From the NCBI RefSeq assembly GCF_021107415.1, contig NZ_JAIOSW010000109.1, positions 1 through 21,481 of the forward strand: DNA of 21,481 nt, given 5' to 3'. The notes beneath the pieces are model-generated. The model did no database searches. It was not told where the DNA came from and saw nothing but the letters and a program-made list of their open reading frames with translations. This DNA is from Desulfobacula sp. (GTDB taxonomy: Bacteria > Desulfobacterota > Desulfobacteria > Desulfobacterales > Desulfobacteraceae). This document shows positions 1-8,567 of the stretch, piece by piece (within the stretch, counting starts at the first letter, position 1; every line of letters starts with the position of its first letter). A program made the position numbers and the translations under genes.

Positions 1-93
1 AGCTTTTGTGCTGTCTGCTAAAGCCATGGTGTTTTGAGATTTGAAATACTGGTTTACCTGCGACTCAAGTTCTGACGAATAATTAATAGACAT
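1..93 (-). CDS. Partial unknown gene, N-terminal 31 codons only
   Basis: The reading frame starts at ATG 93-91 on the minus strand and stays open to the left edge, so only 31 residues are visible (beginning MSINYSSELESQ). A strong Shine-Dalgarno AAGGAGG (minus strand of 101-107) lies 7 nt before this ATG. A second ATG at 98-96 is too close to the SD and its frame soon closes, so 93 is the better start. The visible part is polar, with no signal peptide or recognisable domain. No function can be assigned from so short a piece; the case for a gene is the SD plus the open frame. Confidence 0.55.
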   Translation of the reverse strand, partial: MSINYSSELESQVNQYFKSQNTMALADSTKA

Positions 94-372
94 TTCATGC
101 CTCCTTGATAAAGATGTTGTTGTTTAGCCTATGCCAGATATGCAAATATCTTTCAGGACTGGTCTATTTATATTCGTATAATTTATGGCTTTTAATTAGA
201 AAAAATGAGGGGACCGATATTCCCAATGTAACCGGTTTAAAATTTATGCAGTGGTTTTTCAGAATATAATGGGTATATTGAGTTGAATAATATTCTCAAA
301 TCATTTAAATTTCAATTAGACGCTGCAACTTGATGACACTGTTATATATAAAAACCAAAATGAGGGACATCA

Positions 373-651
373 ATGGTCACTTCTTATTCTGATCGTATTC
401 GGCAAAAGGAAATCGATCAGGTGATAATTTTTTATCAGGCAAGACTCTATCTTAAGGATTCAGAGTTTAAAATTCTTTCTGACATTGCCAAAGATGCCGA
501 AAAAATAATTTCTTTTCTTGAGGATAGAAAAAAACAACTTGTCACGGAAATGAAACTTAAAAATATTGATTTAAGGATTTCTAAAATTAAAGGCTTTGTA
601 CTAAATAAAGCCAGATACTCAGAGGTGGGCCTTAAATATATGAGCACATGA
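373..651 (+). CDS. Small hypothetical protein, 92 aa
   Basis: A 92-residue protein starts at ATG 373, with a purine-rich TGAGGGA about 5 nt upstream acting as a ribosome binding site. It is strongly charged, rich in Lys, Ile and Glu, and looks mostly alpha-helical; residues 35-75 carry alternating hydrophobic and charged positions that could form a coiled coil. There is no signal peptide, membrane segment, Cys motif or known domain. It sits alone between AT-rich spacers, and a 12-bp palindrome follows its stop. I do not recognise the family. The clear SD and the AT-rich base composition, matching the native genes, favour a real gene. Confidence 0.5.
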   Translation: MVTSYSDRIRQKEIDQVIIFYQARLYLKDSEFKILSDIAKDAEKIISFLEDRKKQLVTEMKLKNIDLRISKIKGFVLNKARYSEVGLKYMST

Positions 652-654
652 ATC

Positions 655-666
655 GGGGTATACCCC
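655..666. other. Perfect 12-bp palindrome GGGGTATACCCC
   Basis: GGGGTATACCCC is perfectly self-complementary and lies 4 nt after the stop codon of the 92-aa gene. No T-run follows, so it is not a standard intrinsic terminator. It could be a regulator binding site, but the nearest rightward coding sequence is a decayed gene. Confidence 0.4.
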
Positions 667-675
667 TAAATGCTA

Positions 676-791
676 CTCGTTCCAATAAAGTTTGATTTTT
701 TCATTATTCTCGGTCAGATTCAATAAATAATTCTTAAAATGGAATGAATATATATTAAAAAGTTGCGGATGTATTCGTACTCATTGGAACG
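676..791. repeat. 10-bp inverted repeat pair TCGTTCCAAT / ATTGGAACGA
   Basis: TCGTTCCAAT at 676-685 is matched exactly by its reverse complement ATTGGAACGA at 782-791. The arms are about 96 nt apart, and the right arm lies just before the GC-richer gene remnant. This could be the edge of a small lost element or a chance pair in AT-rich DNA. No target-site duplication was seen. Confidence 0.3.
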
Positions 792-797
792 ATACTC

Positions 798-1498
798 TTG
801 TTTATTGTATCTCCTCAGGAAAGGGCGGTGGCCGGACCGAGCTCCACTGTGCAGTGCGACAGCTACAAGATGGACCTGAAAGGCACTACTGTGAATTTCG
901 GGGTCTCTTATACCGAGCATGTCGTATTGGAGAAAGTAAACAAGTCCGGCAGCGTTCAGGGCAAATGGAAACTGATCAATTTTGAGCAGATTATCGTTTA
1001 TCCGCAGTCGCTCAATTTTGCCATGGACCAAGTGGACCACCATGATATGGGCCACGGGATGTGGATGGACGTGCGTTCGGTCGTTGCGGGCAATACTATT
1101 CGCACCCAAGTCATTAAGAGCAAAGTAATTTTGGCTGTGGTGGGCAATCGGATTCGTTATGTCAGCACCAACGTCTGGTGCGGTACAATTAGCGGCAACC
1201 AGGCCACCTTTAAATGGCACAAGTTTTCTTCCCACTTTTGCCGTGAACAATCCCGGCGGCAGTGAGCCGAACTGGTACTACTATTGGAAGCAGACGAGTG
1301 CTGCTGGATAAAGACGGCGACCTGGTCCCGGATGCCATTGAATCCGGTGTAGGCCTGGATCCAAATAATAAGAACACCTTCGGTATCGGTCCAGACGGGG
1401 ACGATGAAGAATTGCTCTGCTGGATGGAGGAGACCAAATGGCAGATAGGCAGTGCCAACAGCAAGGACTGGGCGAAACCGGGGAAACAGTGGAGGTAA
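798..1498 (+). pseudogene. Decayed gene for a secreted-type protein with a Ca-binding DxDxD loop; two frameshifts
   Basis: One protein-like sequence can be followed through three reading frames. The first segment, about 798-1230, includes a His-rich stretch HHDMGHGMW. The next frame gives TFAVNNPGGSEPNWYYYWKQ at about 1234-1293. The third, about 1300-1498, gives LDKDGDLVPDAIESGVGLDP and ends in KPGKQWR. DKDGDLVPD matches the DxDxDGxxD calcium-binding loop of thrombospondin type-3-like repeats common in secreted bacterial proteins. Each frame change fits one inserted base (or two lost), near 1200-1236 and near 1300-1306. No good start codon or signal peptide exists at the 5' end; the open frame begins only at TTG 798, so the start is probably lost. 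Base composition is clearly GC-richer than the flanks, suggesting acquired DNA. The protein family is not identified. Confidence 0.6.
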
Positions 1499-1520
1499 GG
1501 GGGCAGACACACTGGCGGTC

Positions 1521-1540
1521 TCAGATAAGATAATATCTGA
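1521..1540. other. 7-bp inverted repeat (hairpin or operator-like)
   Basis: TCAGATA (1521-1527) and TATCTGA (1534-1540) are exact reverse complements separated by 6 nt. No T-run follows. It lies between the gene remnant and the DsbC-like gene and could be a weak hairpin or an operator. Confidence 0.25.
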
Positions 1541-1652
1541 TCTGGACAAGGGGATATTTAAGTGAATATAATGTTTAAATCCGCCTTGCTGTCAGATTCA
1601 AGAGACAACTCTGCCGGACACTGAACTGATTTATGAAAGGATAAGACCGTCA

Positions 1653-2507
1653 ATGAAACAAATACGAATCATCTTTTTAATACTCTGGTTGATCTGGGGA
1701 ACACCCATACCCGGGGCCACGGAATCCATATGCAGCCATGTGGATATTGAGTGGGCGTCAAAACATATTCCACTGCCACGTGATGCAAAAGTAGTCCTCA
1801 AAAAGGAAAAAGAACAATTATGCGAGGTAATTCTCAGGGTCGAGGGCAACCTGGTGCCGGTTTATGCGGGTAAGAATTTTATTCTGGCAGGCCAGCTTTT
1901 TAAAGATGGTCGGTCTATCACCCGGGACAGCATGGCTGCCATACCTGATAAGATAAGGGCTGAACAGAATCAAACCGGGGAAAAAAATAATATAGAAAAG
2001 GCCAGGCTTGAAGCGTTTTTTAAAGAAAAAGTCAAAACCCTTGCAGAATTTGTTTTTCTATCTTTTAAACCGAACCAGACCGATGGTTTTATCTATGTTG
2101 TCACTGACCCGGCATGCCCCCATTGCAAGGATCTGTTGCTAAAACTCAAACCGGCTGCCCTGGAAGCCCGGGTTGAAATCAGGGTGATTACCTATCCGAT
2201 TCTCGGACCAAGAAGCCGGGATATGGCTGTCCATGCTATCTGCAATCAATATTCTTACCAGGATTATACCCGGATAAAAATGGATGAACCAGGCGATTCC
2301 TGTAATCTCGCAGAAGTTTTGCTGAAGAAGACTGTGCAGTTTTTCAGGTCTGCAGATCTTACTTTTGTACCGTTGGTGATAGCCGGAGACGGCTCATGGA
2401 TAGTGGACACTAACGATATCGCTAAAATCAGGGAGCATTTGGGAGTTGCTTCTGAAAAAGGGGATGGCGGATCTGGAGGGGTTTGCGTATCTGATCCAGC
2501 CCATTAA
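1653..2507 (+). CDS. Periplasmic thiol:disulfide interchange protein, DsbC/DsbG-like
   Basis: This 284-aa protein has an N-terminal hydrophobic segment (residues 5-20) that reads as a Sec signal peptide, so it acts in the periplasm. Residues about 55-92 resemble the small DsbC-type dimerisation region. The thioredoxin-fold active site DPACPHC gives the CxxC pair Cys155/Cys158, and Pro240 in TFVP sits where the cis-Pro is expected. Cys197 and Cys217 could form the second structural disulfide seen in DsbC; Cys27, Cys57 and Cys278 are extra. The family isomerises wrong disulfides in exported proteins. The C-terminal tail is unusually Gly-rich. AAAGGA lies about 11 nt before ATG 1653; the earlier ATG at 1633 ends after three codons. 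The next gene encodes an envelope lipoprotein on the same strand but has its own promoter. Confidence 0.75.
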   Translation: MKQIRIIFLILWLIWGTPIPGATESICSHVDIEWASKHIPLPRDAKVVLKKEKEQLCEVILRVEGNLVPVYAGKNFILAGQLFKDGRSITRDSMAAIPDKIRAEQNQTGEKNNIEKARLEAFFKEKVKTLAEFVFLSFKPNQTDGFIYVVTDPACPHCKDLLLKLKPAALEARVEIRVITYPILGPRSRDMAVHAICNQYSYQDYTRIKMDEPGDSCNLAEVLLKKTVQFFRSADLTFVPLVIAGDGSWIVDTNDIAKIREHLGVASEKGDGGSGGVCVSDPAH

Positions 2508-2588
2508 TCTTTTGAGCGCTTGTCGATTTGATGAAGGCATCCTGTACATGTACCCCGTTTATTTTCAAGTAGTTTAACTTTTCTTGCC

Positions 2589-2618
2589 TTGACAAAAAGT
2601 ATTATCTTATCTTATTAC
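2589..2618 (+). promoter_or_regulatory. Sigma-70-type promoter for the CsgG-like lipoprotein
   Basis: A perfect TTGACA (2589-2594) is followed after 18 nt by TATTAC (2613-2618; 4 of 6 matches to TATAAT). It lies about 55 nt before ATG 2675. The -35 box is strong and the -10 moderate, so the exact -10 is uncertain. Confidence 0.45.
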
Positions 2619-2674
2619 TATGATTCAAAGAAATTTTGATGTTTACAACCCAAACTTATATGAGGAATGATCCA

Positions 2675-3736
2675 ATGAAACGAAATACATTAGCTTTTTC
2701 AATTTTTGTTCTGTGCATTTTGTCGCTCTTTCTGACTGGGTGCATGTCTTCCATGTCAACAGGTTCCCGGGATGCCAAAACAGTGGCAACCGGATCAGCA
2801 GGAGGGTCTAATGCACAGGATGCCAATGCTGGCCTGGAACGCTGTGACGCGTCTTTGGGGACGATGGCTATTTTCGAAGACCGTTCAGAATCATGGTACA
2901 GGCATTTGACAAGTGATTTAAGACTGCCCTCCACAATTCCTGTCATTCGCCTGCTCGCACAGCAATCGAATTGTTTTGTCGTGGTTGAAAGGGGAAGGGC
3001 CATGAAACAGATGATGGAAGAGCGAGAACTAATGGAATCCGGGGAGATGCGAAGCGGCTCAAATTTCGGGAAAGGGCAAATGGTCGCCGCTGATTATACC
3101 GTGACACCGTCCATTACATTCAGTGCCAAAGATACAGGCGGAGCAGGAGGTGTGGTCGGCGGACTGTTTGGTTCTGTTGCAGGTACGCTTGCCGGCGGGT
3201 TCAAGTCCAGTGATGCCAGTACGGTTTTGACGATGATCGAAAACAGATCAGGCGTTCAGCTTGCTGCTGCAGAAGGAAGTGCCAGAAATACAGACTATTC
3301 TCTGCTGGGCGGTGTGTTTGGTAGCGGAGCTGGCGGAGCTGCAGGTGCTTATGGAAAAACCCCTGAAGGAAAGGTCATTGTTGCGGCATTTACCGATTCC
3401 ATGAATAATTTAATTAAAGCAGTTAAATCCTATAAAGCCCAGACTGTAAAAGGCGGACTGGGGACAGGCGGCCAGCTCGGTGTACAGGGGAGCCAAACTG
3501 CAGCCTCAAACGCCGCACTGGAAGGTGTCATGACAGAACGCAAATTCAACCAGACCACTAGCCTTTATGAATATGTGGTGGTTGTAAAAGACAAAAGCCG
3601 GTCTTTTTATTTCAGCAGCCCCAGGAAAATTCCCTATAAAAACGATTTAATTCAGTTCTCACTGGCTGGGGATAAGGTAGATGAAAATTCAATCAAGTTG
3701 ATTGAAAGAAAATATCTGCAGAAATACTGGCAGTAA
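2675..3736 (+). CDS. CsgG/HfaB-family outer-membrane lipoprotein
   Basis: The protein has 353 aa from ATG 2675, with GAGGA ending 8 nt upstream. Upstream in-frame TTG/ATG codons (2636, 2639, 2660) lack an SD. A lipoprotein signal ends in the lipobox LTGC (Cys23), followed by Met-Ser, so outer-membrane sorting is likely. The segment VVVERGRAMKQMMEER and the Gly-rich stretches around residues 165-235 match the CsgG-family fold, whose curli members form a ring secretion channel. The stretch NFGKGQMVAADYTVTPSI is typical of a widespread non-curli branch. The C-terminal ~70 residues look like a separate beta-rich domain. No csgA, csgB, csgE or csgF lies nearby, so curli secretion should not be assumed. 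A strong terminator follows. Confidence 0.8.
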   Translation: MKRNTLAFSIFVLCILSLFLTGCMSSMSTGSRDAKTVATGSAGGSNAQDANAGLERCDASLGTMAIFEDRSESWYRHLTSDLRLPSTIPVIRLLAQQSNCFVVVERGRAMKQMMEERELMESGEMRSGSNFGKGQMVAADYTVTPSITFSAKDTGGAGGVVGGLFGSVAGTLAGGFKSSDASTVLTMIENRSGVQLAAAEGSARNTDYSLLGGVFGSGAGGAAGAYGKTPEGKVIVAAFTDSMNNLIKAVKSYKAQTVKGGLGTGGQLGVQGSQTAASNAALEGVMTERKFNQTTSLYEYVVVVKDKSRSFYFSSPRKIPYKNDLIQFSLAGDKVDENSIKLIERKYLQKYWQ

Positions 3737-3818
3737 ACAGTGGCATAATTTTCTGAATAAGGAATGTAGTCGGTTGAAACACATGGTGGCACGCTGACTG
3801 TGACGTTTATTTTTATTC

Positions 3819-3860
3819 ATCAGGCCGATTATTTTTTTTTAACCGGCCTGATCTATTTTT
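3819..3860 (+). terminator. Rho-independent terminator after the CsgG-like gene
   Basis: ATCAGGCCGATT (3819-3830) pairs with AACCGGCCTGAT (3841-3852), a 12-bp stem with one G-T pair. The loop is 10 nt and almost all T, and CTATTTTT follows the stem. It lies 80 nt after the stop codon. On the minus strand no T-run follows, so it works for the rightward gene. Confidence 0.85.
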
Positions 3861-3946
3861 GACCATATTCGGGTGGCGGCCGTTATTAACGGGTGGGTCC
3901 ATAAGCAATATAGTTGACTCTGTTTCAAAAAAACTAAAAATTATAA

Positions 3947-4002
3947 TTGAGTTTATTTCAAAAATGATGATAATTGGAGACTAACGTTAAATAAAAACTC
4001 AA
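3947..4002 (-). terminator. Possible weak hairpin beyond the RND gene
   Basis: TTGAGTTTATTT (3947-3958) is complementary to AAATAAAAACTCAA (3989-4002) apart from a 2-nt bulge; the arms are 30 nt apart. On the minus strand an AT-rich, T-containing tract follows. It could end the leftward RND operon, but the stem has few GC pairs and the loop is long. Confidence 0.25.
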
Positions 4003-4062
4003 CGATTCATCGCAAGCATGCCCCGGCCGGATTAAAGTCAAAAAAGTTCTTATAAAAAAATA

Positions 4063-7000
4063 CTAACTGGTTGAGACTCCTTTGATGTTTATTTGAGCCT
4101 GGCCTGGCCCTATAAAAAATGTTCTGGTTTTGCTGTAACCGGTTGCCAGTTTAAGTTTGGCGGTTTCTATCAAAGCATATAATGTCGGGACAACCACCAG
4201 AGTCAGTATTGTTGCAATCATCAGTCCGAAAATAACGACAATTGCCATGGACCTCCACCATTGGGTGGATTCACTGGCGGTTGACAGTGCCATGATATGG
4301 AAATCATAACTGATACCGGTGACCATGGGCAAAAGTCCCAGGATGGTTGTAACGGCCGTTAAAATTACCGGTCTCAAACGGGTGGCACCGGCAGAAACAA
4401 CAGCGTCACGAATACTCATGCCATTATGTCTAAGCTTATTGGCATAATCAACGAGAATAATGGCATTGTTTACAACAACACCGGCAAGAGAGATAATGCC
4501 GACCCCGGTCATAACGATGCCAAAGGGTGAGTTAATCACTGCAAGTCCCCAGAAGGCTCCGCCTAAAGACAAGATGACGGATGTGAGGATGATAATCGGT
4601 TGAATAACGGAGTTGAACAAGGTCACTAGGATCAGAAAGATTAAAAACAGGGCGATCAAAAATGCTTTTGATAAAAATTCTTCAGATTCTTTCTGACTTT
4701 CATCCTCACCCGTAAATTTATATTTATAGCCGGGCGGCAGCTCAAACTCCTTAAGCAGTGCCTGGGCCTGCATCCTGGCAACAGTTCCAGTGGTTTGGGA
4801 TTCATCTACATTTGCCTTGACCGTGACAACGCGTTCATGGTTTTTTCGAACAATATCCCCAATGATCCCTGTATATTCAATACTGGCCAGGGTGGTTAAG
4901 GGAACAATTTGTCCCATAGGCGTGGGGATCATGAGTTTATGAAGGACATCTGCAACCTTTCTTTCGGATTCAGCAAGCTTTACCACGATGTCATAGTCTT
5001 CATCTCCTTCATAATAGGTTGAGATATCAAGCCCGTTATAAGCTGTTTTCAATGCATTTCCAATGGCACTGGTGGTCAGGCCGAAGAGAGCTATTTTCTG
5101 ACGGTCAATTTTAACCTGTACGCTTGGCAGGCCACTCTGGTAATCGTTTCGGACGTCCTTTACATGGGGAATATTCTCAACCACTTTTATCATTTTATCA
5201 GCGATTTTGCTTAAAATTTCAAAATTATTCCCTGAAATTTCAATATTGATGGGGGGCCCTGTGGGAGGGCCTTCATCCAGCTCATCCACAGTGATCTTTA
5301 CACCGGCAATATGTTTAACCCGATTTCTTAATTCCTCCAGATCATCTTTGGTCGGAGATTTTCTGTGTTCAAAATCAATAAACTGGATACCGATATGGTT
5401 GGGAAGGTTAGAGTCAAAAATAGATCCGCCTGAAGTTTGAACCACTTTGGTATAGATATGTTCGATATTATTGATATTGCCGGGAGCCATAAATTTTGTG
5501 CCATTGGCATTTTCATGCTCCTGAAACCTTAAGGCATCATTATAATCAAGACCTTGATTTCCCGTTATCGCAATTTCAACATTTTTAATGGTCCTGTCAA
5601 TAAAATTAAGGTCAGCTCCTTCGGGCGGATCAATGTTAATATAGGCCGATTTCGGATCAATGGGCGGAAAAAATTCAACCGGTTTTTCAATGCCTATTTT
5701 TAAAAACCATATCTGGAAAAGAATAATCAATACGGTAAAAGACCCGACGATCACGGTGATGTTATGATCCAGTGCTTTGTTTAGCAGTTTTGAATAAAGC
5801 GTTAAAACCGGTCCCTTGATGTCAATAGGTTTTTCTCCATTCTCCTGGATCTCTTTGGCTGTAAGCGTTTCTCCATTGATTTTTGTTTTCACTTTCATGA
5901 AAAAAGCACACAGGGCAGGGTTGATCACAAGTGCCACAAAAAGGGATGAAGACAGCGTAACAATGAGTGTGATGGGAAGGTACTTCATGAACTCACCCAT
6001 TATACCCGGCCAGAAGATCATCGGGAAAAAGGCTGCAATTGTCGTAAAAGTTGAGCCGATCACGGGCCAGGCCACCTCACCTGTAGCTTTCATGGCAGCT
6101 TCCACTCTTGGGACTCCCTGCTGCATATACCGATAAATATTTTCAATGATAACAATGGCATTGTCCACCAGCATCCCGAGAGCCAGGGTTAATGAGAACA
6201 GAACGATCATATTCAGGGTATATCCCATGACGTGGAGTATGGCAAAAGACAGAAACATGGAAAAGGGTATGGCAAGACCGACCAGCAATGCATTTCTAAA
6301 CCCCAGGGCAACAAACAGAATTATCACCACAAGGACAAGCCCTGAAAGTATATTATTTTCAAGGTCGGCAATCATAAGCCGGATATCTTTTGATTGATCC
6401 ATCAGCTTGGTAATGGTGGTGTTTTTCGGGAATGTCTTTTCTGCCTCCTTTACGATGGTGTCAATTTTGTCGGAAATAAAAATAATGTTTTCACCGACCC
6501 TCTTTTTCACCGATATATTTACAGAATCAACACCATTCAAGCGGGACCGGGATGTCTCTTCCTTGATGCCGTCCACAACGGTGGCTACATCCTTAAGATA
6601 AATGGGATTACCGCTATGGGTGGCAACAACAAGGGAGAGTAATTCTTCGGGTGTTTCAAATTCCCCGGGAATCTTAAGCTGATATCTGCCGTCTCCCAGG
6701 GTGATGGCACCCCCGGAAGTATTTTGATTCTCGCTGACAACGGTGTGCTCCAATGATGTAATGGGTATCCTGTAATACGCCAGCTTGTCCGTATCAACTT
6801 CTATTCTGATTTCCCTTTCCTGGCCGCCGGTCACTCCAGCTTCCAGAACCCCGGGCACGCCCTCTATATCATCCTTGAGATTATCGGCGATCTCCTTAAG
6901 GCTTCTCGGGCCGCATGTCCCTGCCAGAGAATAAATAACAATGGGCATTTCCGAAATATTCACTTCAAATACGGAAGGATCATTTTCAAGGTCAGACGGC

Positions 7001-7356
7001 AAGTCATTTTTTGCCTCATCCACTTTGTCCTTAACCTTGGTTAACACCTCATCAATGTCCGTACCGGGTAAAAATTCAATATTGATCTGGGATAACCCCT
7101 GGGAGCTGACGGAACTGATATTTTTTACTTTATCCAGTCCCTTGAGTTTTTTTTCAATTTTTATGGTGATACTGGTTTCAATATCATCTGCAGATACCCC
7201 GCGATAGTCGGTCTGTACAAATACATAGGGAACGGTGACATCCGGAGAGCTCTCTCTGGGCAGGGATTTGTATGAATAAACACCGATTCCTAAGATAATA
7301 AGGGCCAGTACCAGAACGCTGGTTCTGTTCTTTATGGCTGTGCTGGAGATTATCAT
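4063..7356 (-). CDS. RND-family efflux permease (AcrB-like)
   Basis: This 1097-aa inner-membrane protein uses the proton gradient to pump substrates through a tripartite complex. Its length is typical of the HAE-type RND family. It has an N-terminal membrane helix (about 13-30), a porter/docking half, a membrane block around 340-490 and the matching second half with helices near 870-1080. The TM4-type motif GMLVDNAIVIIENIYR contains the family Asp needed for proton relay; AcrB has Asp-Asp here while this protein has Asp-Asn. The TM10 counterpart GVVVNNAIILVDYANKL lacks the AcrB Lys, as in several RND branches. ATG 7356 overlaps the stop of the fusion-protein gene (ATGA), so the two are translationally coupled. 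No TolC-type outer-membrane gene is in the window. The substrate cannot be told from sequence; context suggests a hydrophobic compound. Confidence 0.9.
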   Translation of the reverse strand: MIISSTAIKNRTSVLVLALIILGIGVYSYKSLPRESSPDVTVPYVFVQTDYRGVSADDIETSITIKIEKKLKGLDKVKNISSVSSQGLSQINIEFLPGTDIDEVLTKVKDKVDEAKNDLPSDLENDPSVFEVNISEMPIVIYSLAGTCGPRSLKEIADNLKDDIEGVPGVLEAGVTGGQEREIRIEVDTDKLAYYRIPITSLEHTVVSENQNTSGGAITLGDGRYQLKIPGEFETPEELLSLVVATHSGNPIYLKDVATVVDGIKEETSRSRLNGVDSVNISVKKRVGENIIFISDKIDTIVKEAEKTFPKNTTITKLMDQSKDIRLMIADLENNILSGLVLVVIILFVALGFRNALLVGLAIPFSMFLSFAILHVMGYTLNMIVLFSLTLALGMLVDNAIVIIENIYRYMQQGVPRVEAAMKATGEVAWPVIGSTFTTIAAFFPMIFWPGIMGEFMKYLPITLIVTLSSSLFVALVINPALCAFFMKVKTKINGETLTAKEIQENGEKPIDIKGPVLTLYSKLLNKALDHNITVIVGSFTVLIILFQIWFLKIGIEKPVEFFPPIDPKSAYINIDPPEGADLNFIDRTIKNVEIAITGNQGLDYNDALRFQEHENANGTKFMAPGNINNIEHIYTKVVQTSGGSIFDSNLPNHIGIQFIDFEHRKSPTKDDLEELRNRVKHIAGVKITVDELDEGPPTGPPINIEISGNNFEILSKIADKMIKVVENIPHVKDVRNDYQSGLPSVQVKIDRQKIALFGLTTSAIGNALKTAYNGLDISTYYEGDEDYDIVVKLAESERKVADVLHKLMIPTPMGQIVPLTTLASIEYTGIIGDIVRKNHERVVTVKANVDESQTTGTVARMQAQALLKEFELPPGYKYKFTGEDESQKESEEFLSKAFLIALFLIFLILVTLFNSVIQPIIILTSVILSLGGAFWGLAVINSPFGIVMTGVGIISLAGVVVNNAIILVDYANKLRHNGMSIRDAVVSAGATRLRPVILTAVTTILGLLPMVTGISYDFHIMALSTASESTQWWRSMAIVVIFGLMIATILTLVVVPTLYALIETAKLKLATGYSKTRTFFIGPGQAQINIKGVSTS

Positions 7357-8507
7357 TGAGAGATTTCCTCCATATCCCGGATAGTTTTTACCACATTAAC
7401 CCGTTCTCCGTCTTCAATAATACGATGGCCGACAACCACAACTTTTTCGCCGGGCTCAAGTCCTTTGGGGACTTGAGTTTTCCAGCCATCCAGAAATCCA
7501 GGTTTTACGGGCCTGAACCGGACAATACCTTTATTTTCAATATACACGCCAATATCTTTATTCAGGGTCACAAGGGAATACATAGGAACTGCAAGGCCTT
7601 GGGGATACTGTTTTTTGATTATTTCCACCCTTGCAAACATGTCCGGGAGGATCTGTCCACCCGTATTGTCCACCTTGATTTCAAGGTTATACAAACGGGC
7701 CATGGAGTTGGCTGTTTTGTACAGATAATGATATTCACCCGTATAGATTTTCCCACCCAGGGCATCAATGGTCATATCAAAGGATCTAAGCTTTCGAACG
7801 GCAGCAACATCGGATTCCGGGATGCCTACTTCTATTTTCAGCTTATCAATTTGAAGGATCTGGGCAACTGGATCTCCGGAATTTAAAAATGTGCCGTTTT
7901 CAATATAAACACGATCGACAACCCCTCGCATGGGGGAGACGATAGTGCATCGACTTAAGGCAAGTTTGGCATTTTCAAGAGCAGCCTTGCTGGTTTTTAC
8001 CTGGGCAATTGCATCATCCAGTTGGGACTGGGTAATAAATTTTTTTTTAACCAGCGCTTTTAAGCGTCTTTCAGTTGACAGTGCCGTCTCATGGGAGGCA
8101 AGGGCGGAATCATAGGAATTTTGATAATCACTTTTATCAATGACAGCCAGAATATCTCCTTTGTTTACACGCCGGCCCTCGGTTACTTTTTTGTTGATGA
8201 CTTTTCCTCTGATTTCAGAGACCACTTCCAGGGATATCCAAGGTTTTGCAATACCGGGAAGACTTATCTTTTCCATGACCATGCCAGGTACAAGTTCCAT
8301 GGTAATCACATTGGTCAATGCCTTTGTAACAGCCTTTTCTTTGGATTGTTTTTCAGCCAGGTCTGCTTTTTTTGTTGAGATTTTTCTACCTAAAGGCAGT
8401 ATAATCAGCAGAATTACCAGCAAAACCACGGCAAAGGGGATGCACTTCCAGATGAGCTTTAGTATTTTTCTTCCGATTGTTTCATTGGTATCAGATTTGC
8501 TTTCCAT
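7353..8507 (-). CDS. RND efflux membrane fusion protein (AcrA-like, HlyD family)
   Basis: This 384-aa periplasmic adaptor is anchored by one N-terminal membrane helix (about 22-40); there is no lipobox. The lipoyl half-motifs flank a helical hairpin: SLEVVSEIRGKVINKKVTEG and a ...NKGDILAVID stretch come before it, and CTIVSPMRGVVDRVYIENG after it. The hairpin spans about 120-190 (STERRLKALVKKKFITQSQL). A beta-barrel and membrane-proximal domain follow, and EPGEKVVVVGHRIIEDGERV near the end is typical of the family. It links the RND pump to an outer-membrane channel. AAGAGG sits 7 nt before ATG 8507. The gene lies 60 nt after the MFS gene and overlaps the RND gene by 4 nt, so the pump and adaptor are one unit. 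Confidence 0.9.
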   Translation of the reverse strand: MESKSDTNETIGRKILKLIWKCIPFAVVLLVILLIILPLGRKISTKKADLAEKQSKEKAVTKALTNVITMELVPGMVMEKISLPGIAKPWISLEVVSEIRGKVINKKVTEGRRVNKGDILAVIDKSDYQNSYDSALASHETALSTERRLKALVKKKFITQSQLDDAIAQVKTSKAALENAKLALSRCTIVSPMRGVVDRVYIENGTFLNSGDPVAQILQIDKLKIEVGIPESDVAAVRKLRSFDMTIDALGGKIYTGEYHYLYKTANSMARLYNLEIKVDNTGGQILPDMFARVEIIKKQYPQGLAVPMYSLVTLNKDIGVYIENKGIVRFRPVKPGFLDGWKTQVPKGLEPGEKVVVVGHRIIEDGERVNVVKTIRDMEEISQ

Positions 8508-8567
8508 GAACAGGCCTCTTTATGTTTAAAAAATTAATATCGGAAAATATAACCATTGTGCTTGATT

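Larger units (their letters stand above)
3737..4062. other. Convergent intergenic region, no gene seen
   Basis: This 326-nt spacer separates the rightward lipoprotein gene from the leftward RND gene. It contains the terminator at 3819-3860 and a weaker AT-rich inverted repeat at 3947-4002. I see no convincing coding frame. Confidence 0.6.

Noticed and set aside
720..1250. 176-aa leftward frame over the GC-rich remnant
   Set aside because: The opposite strand gives a protein-like sequence with recognisable motifs across three frames; this frame has none and is a shadow.
4063..7356. Asp-Asn instead of Asp-Asp in TM4 of the RND pump as a sign of inactivity
   Set aside because: Many functional RND proteins outside the AcrB branch have one Asp at this place, so this is normal variation.
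7356..7886. 176-aa rightward frame opposite the membrane fusion protein
   Set aside because: The leftward gene is an obvious HlyD-family adaptor; the antisense frame has no SD and no motif.
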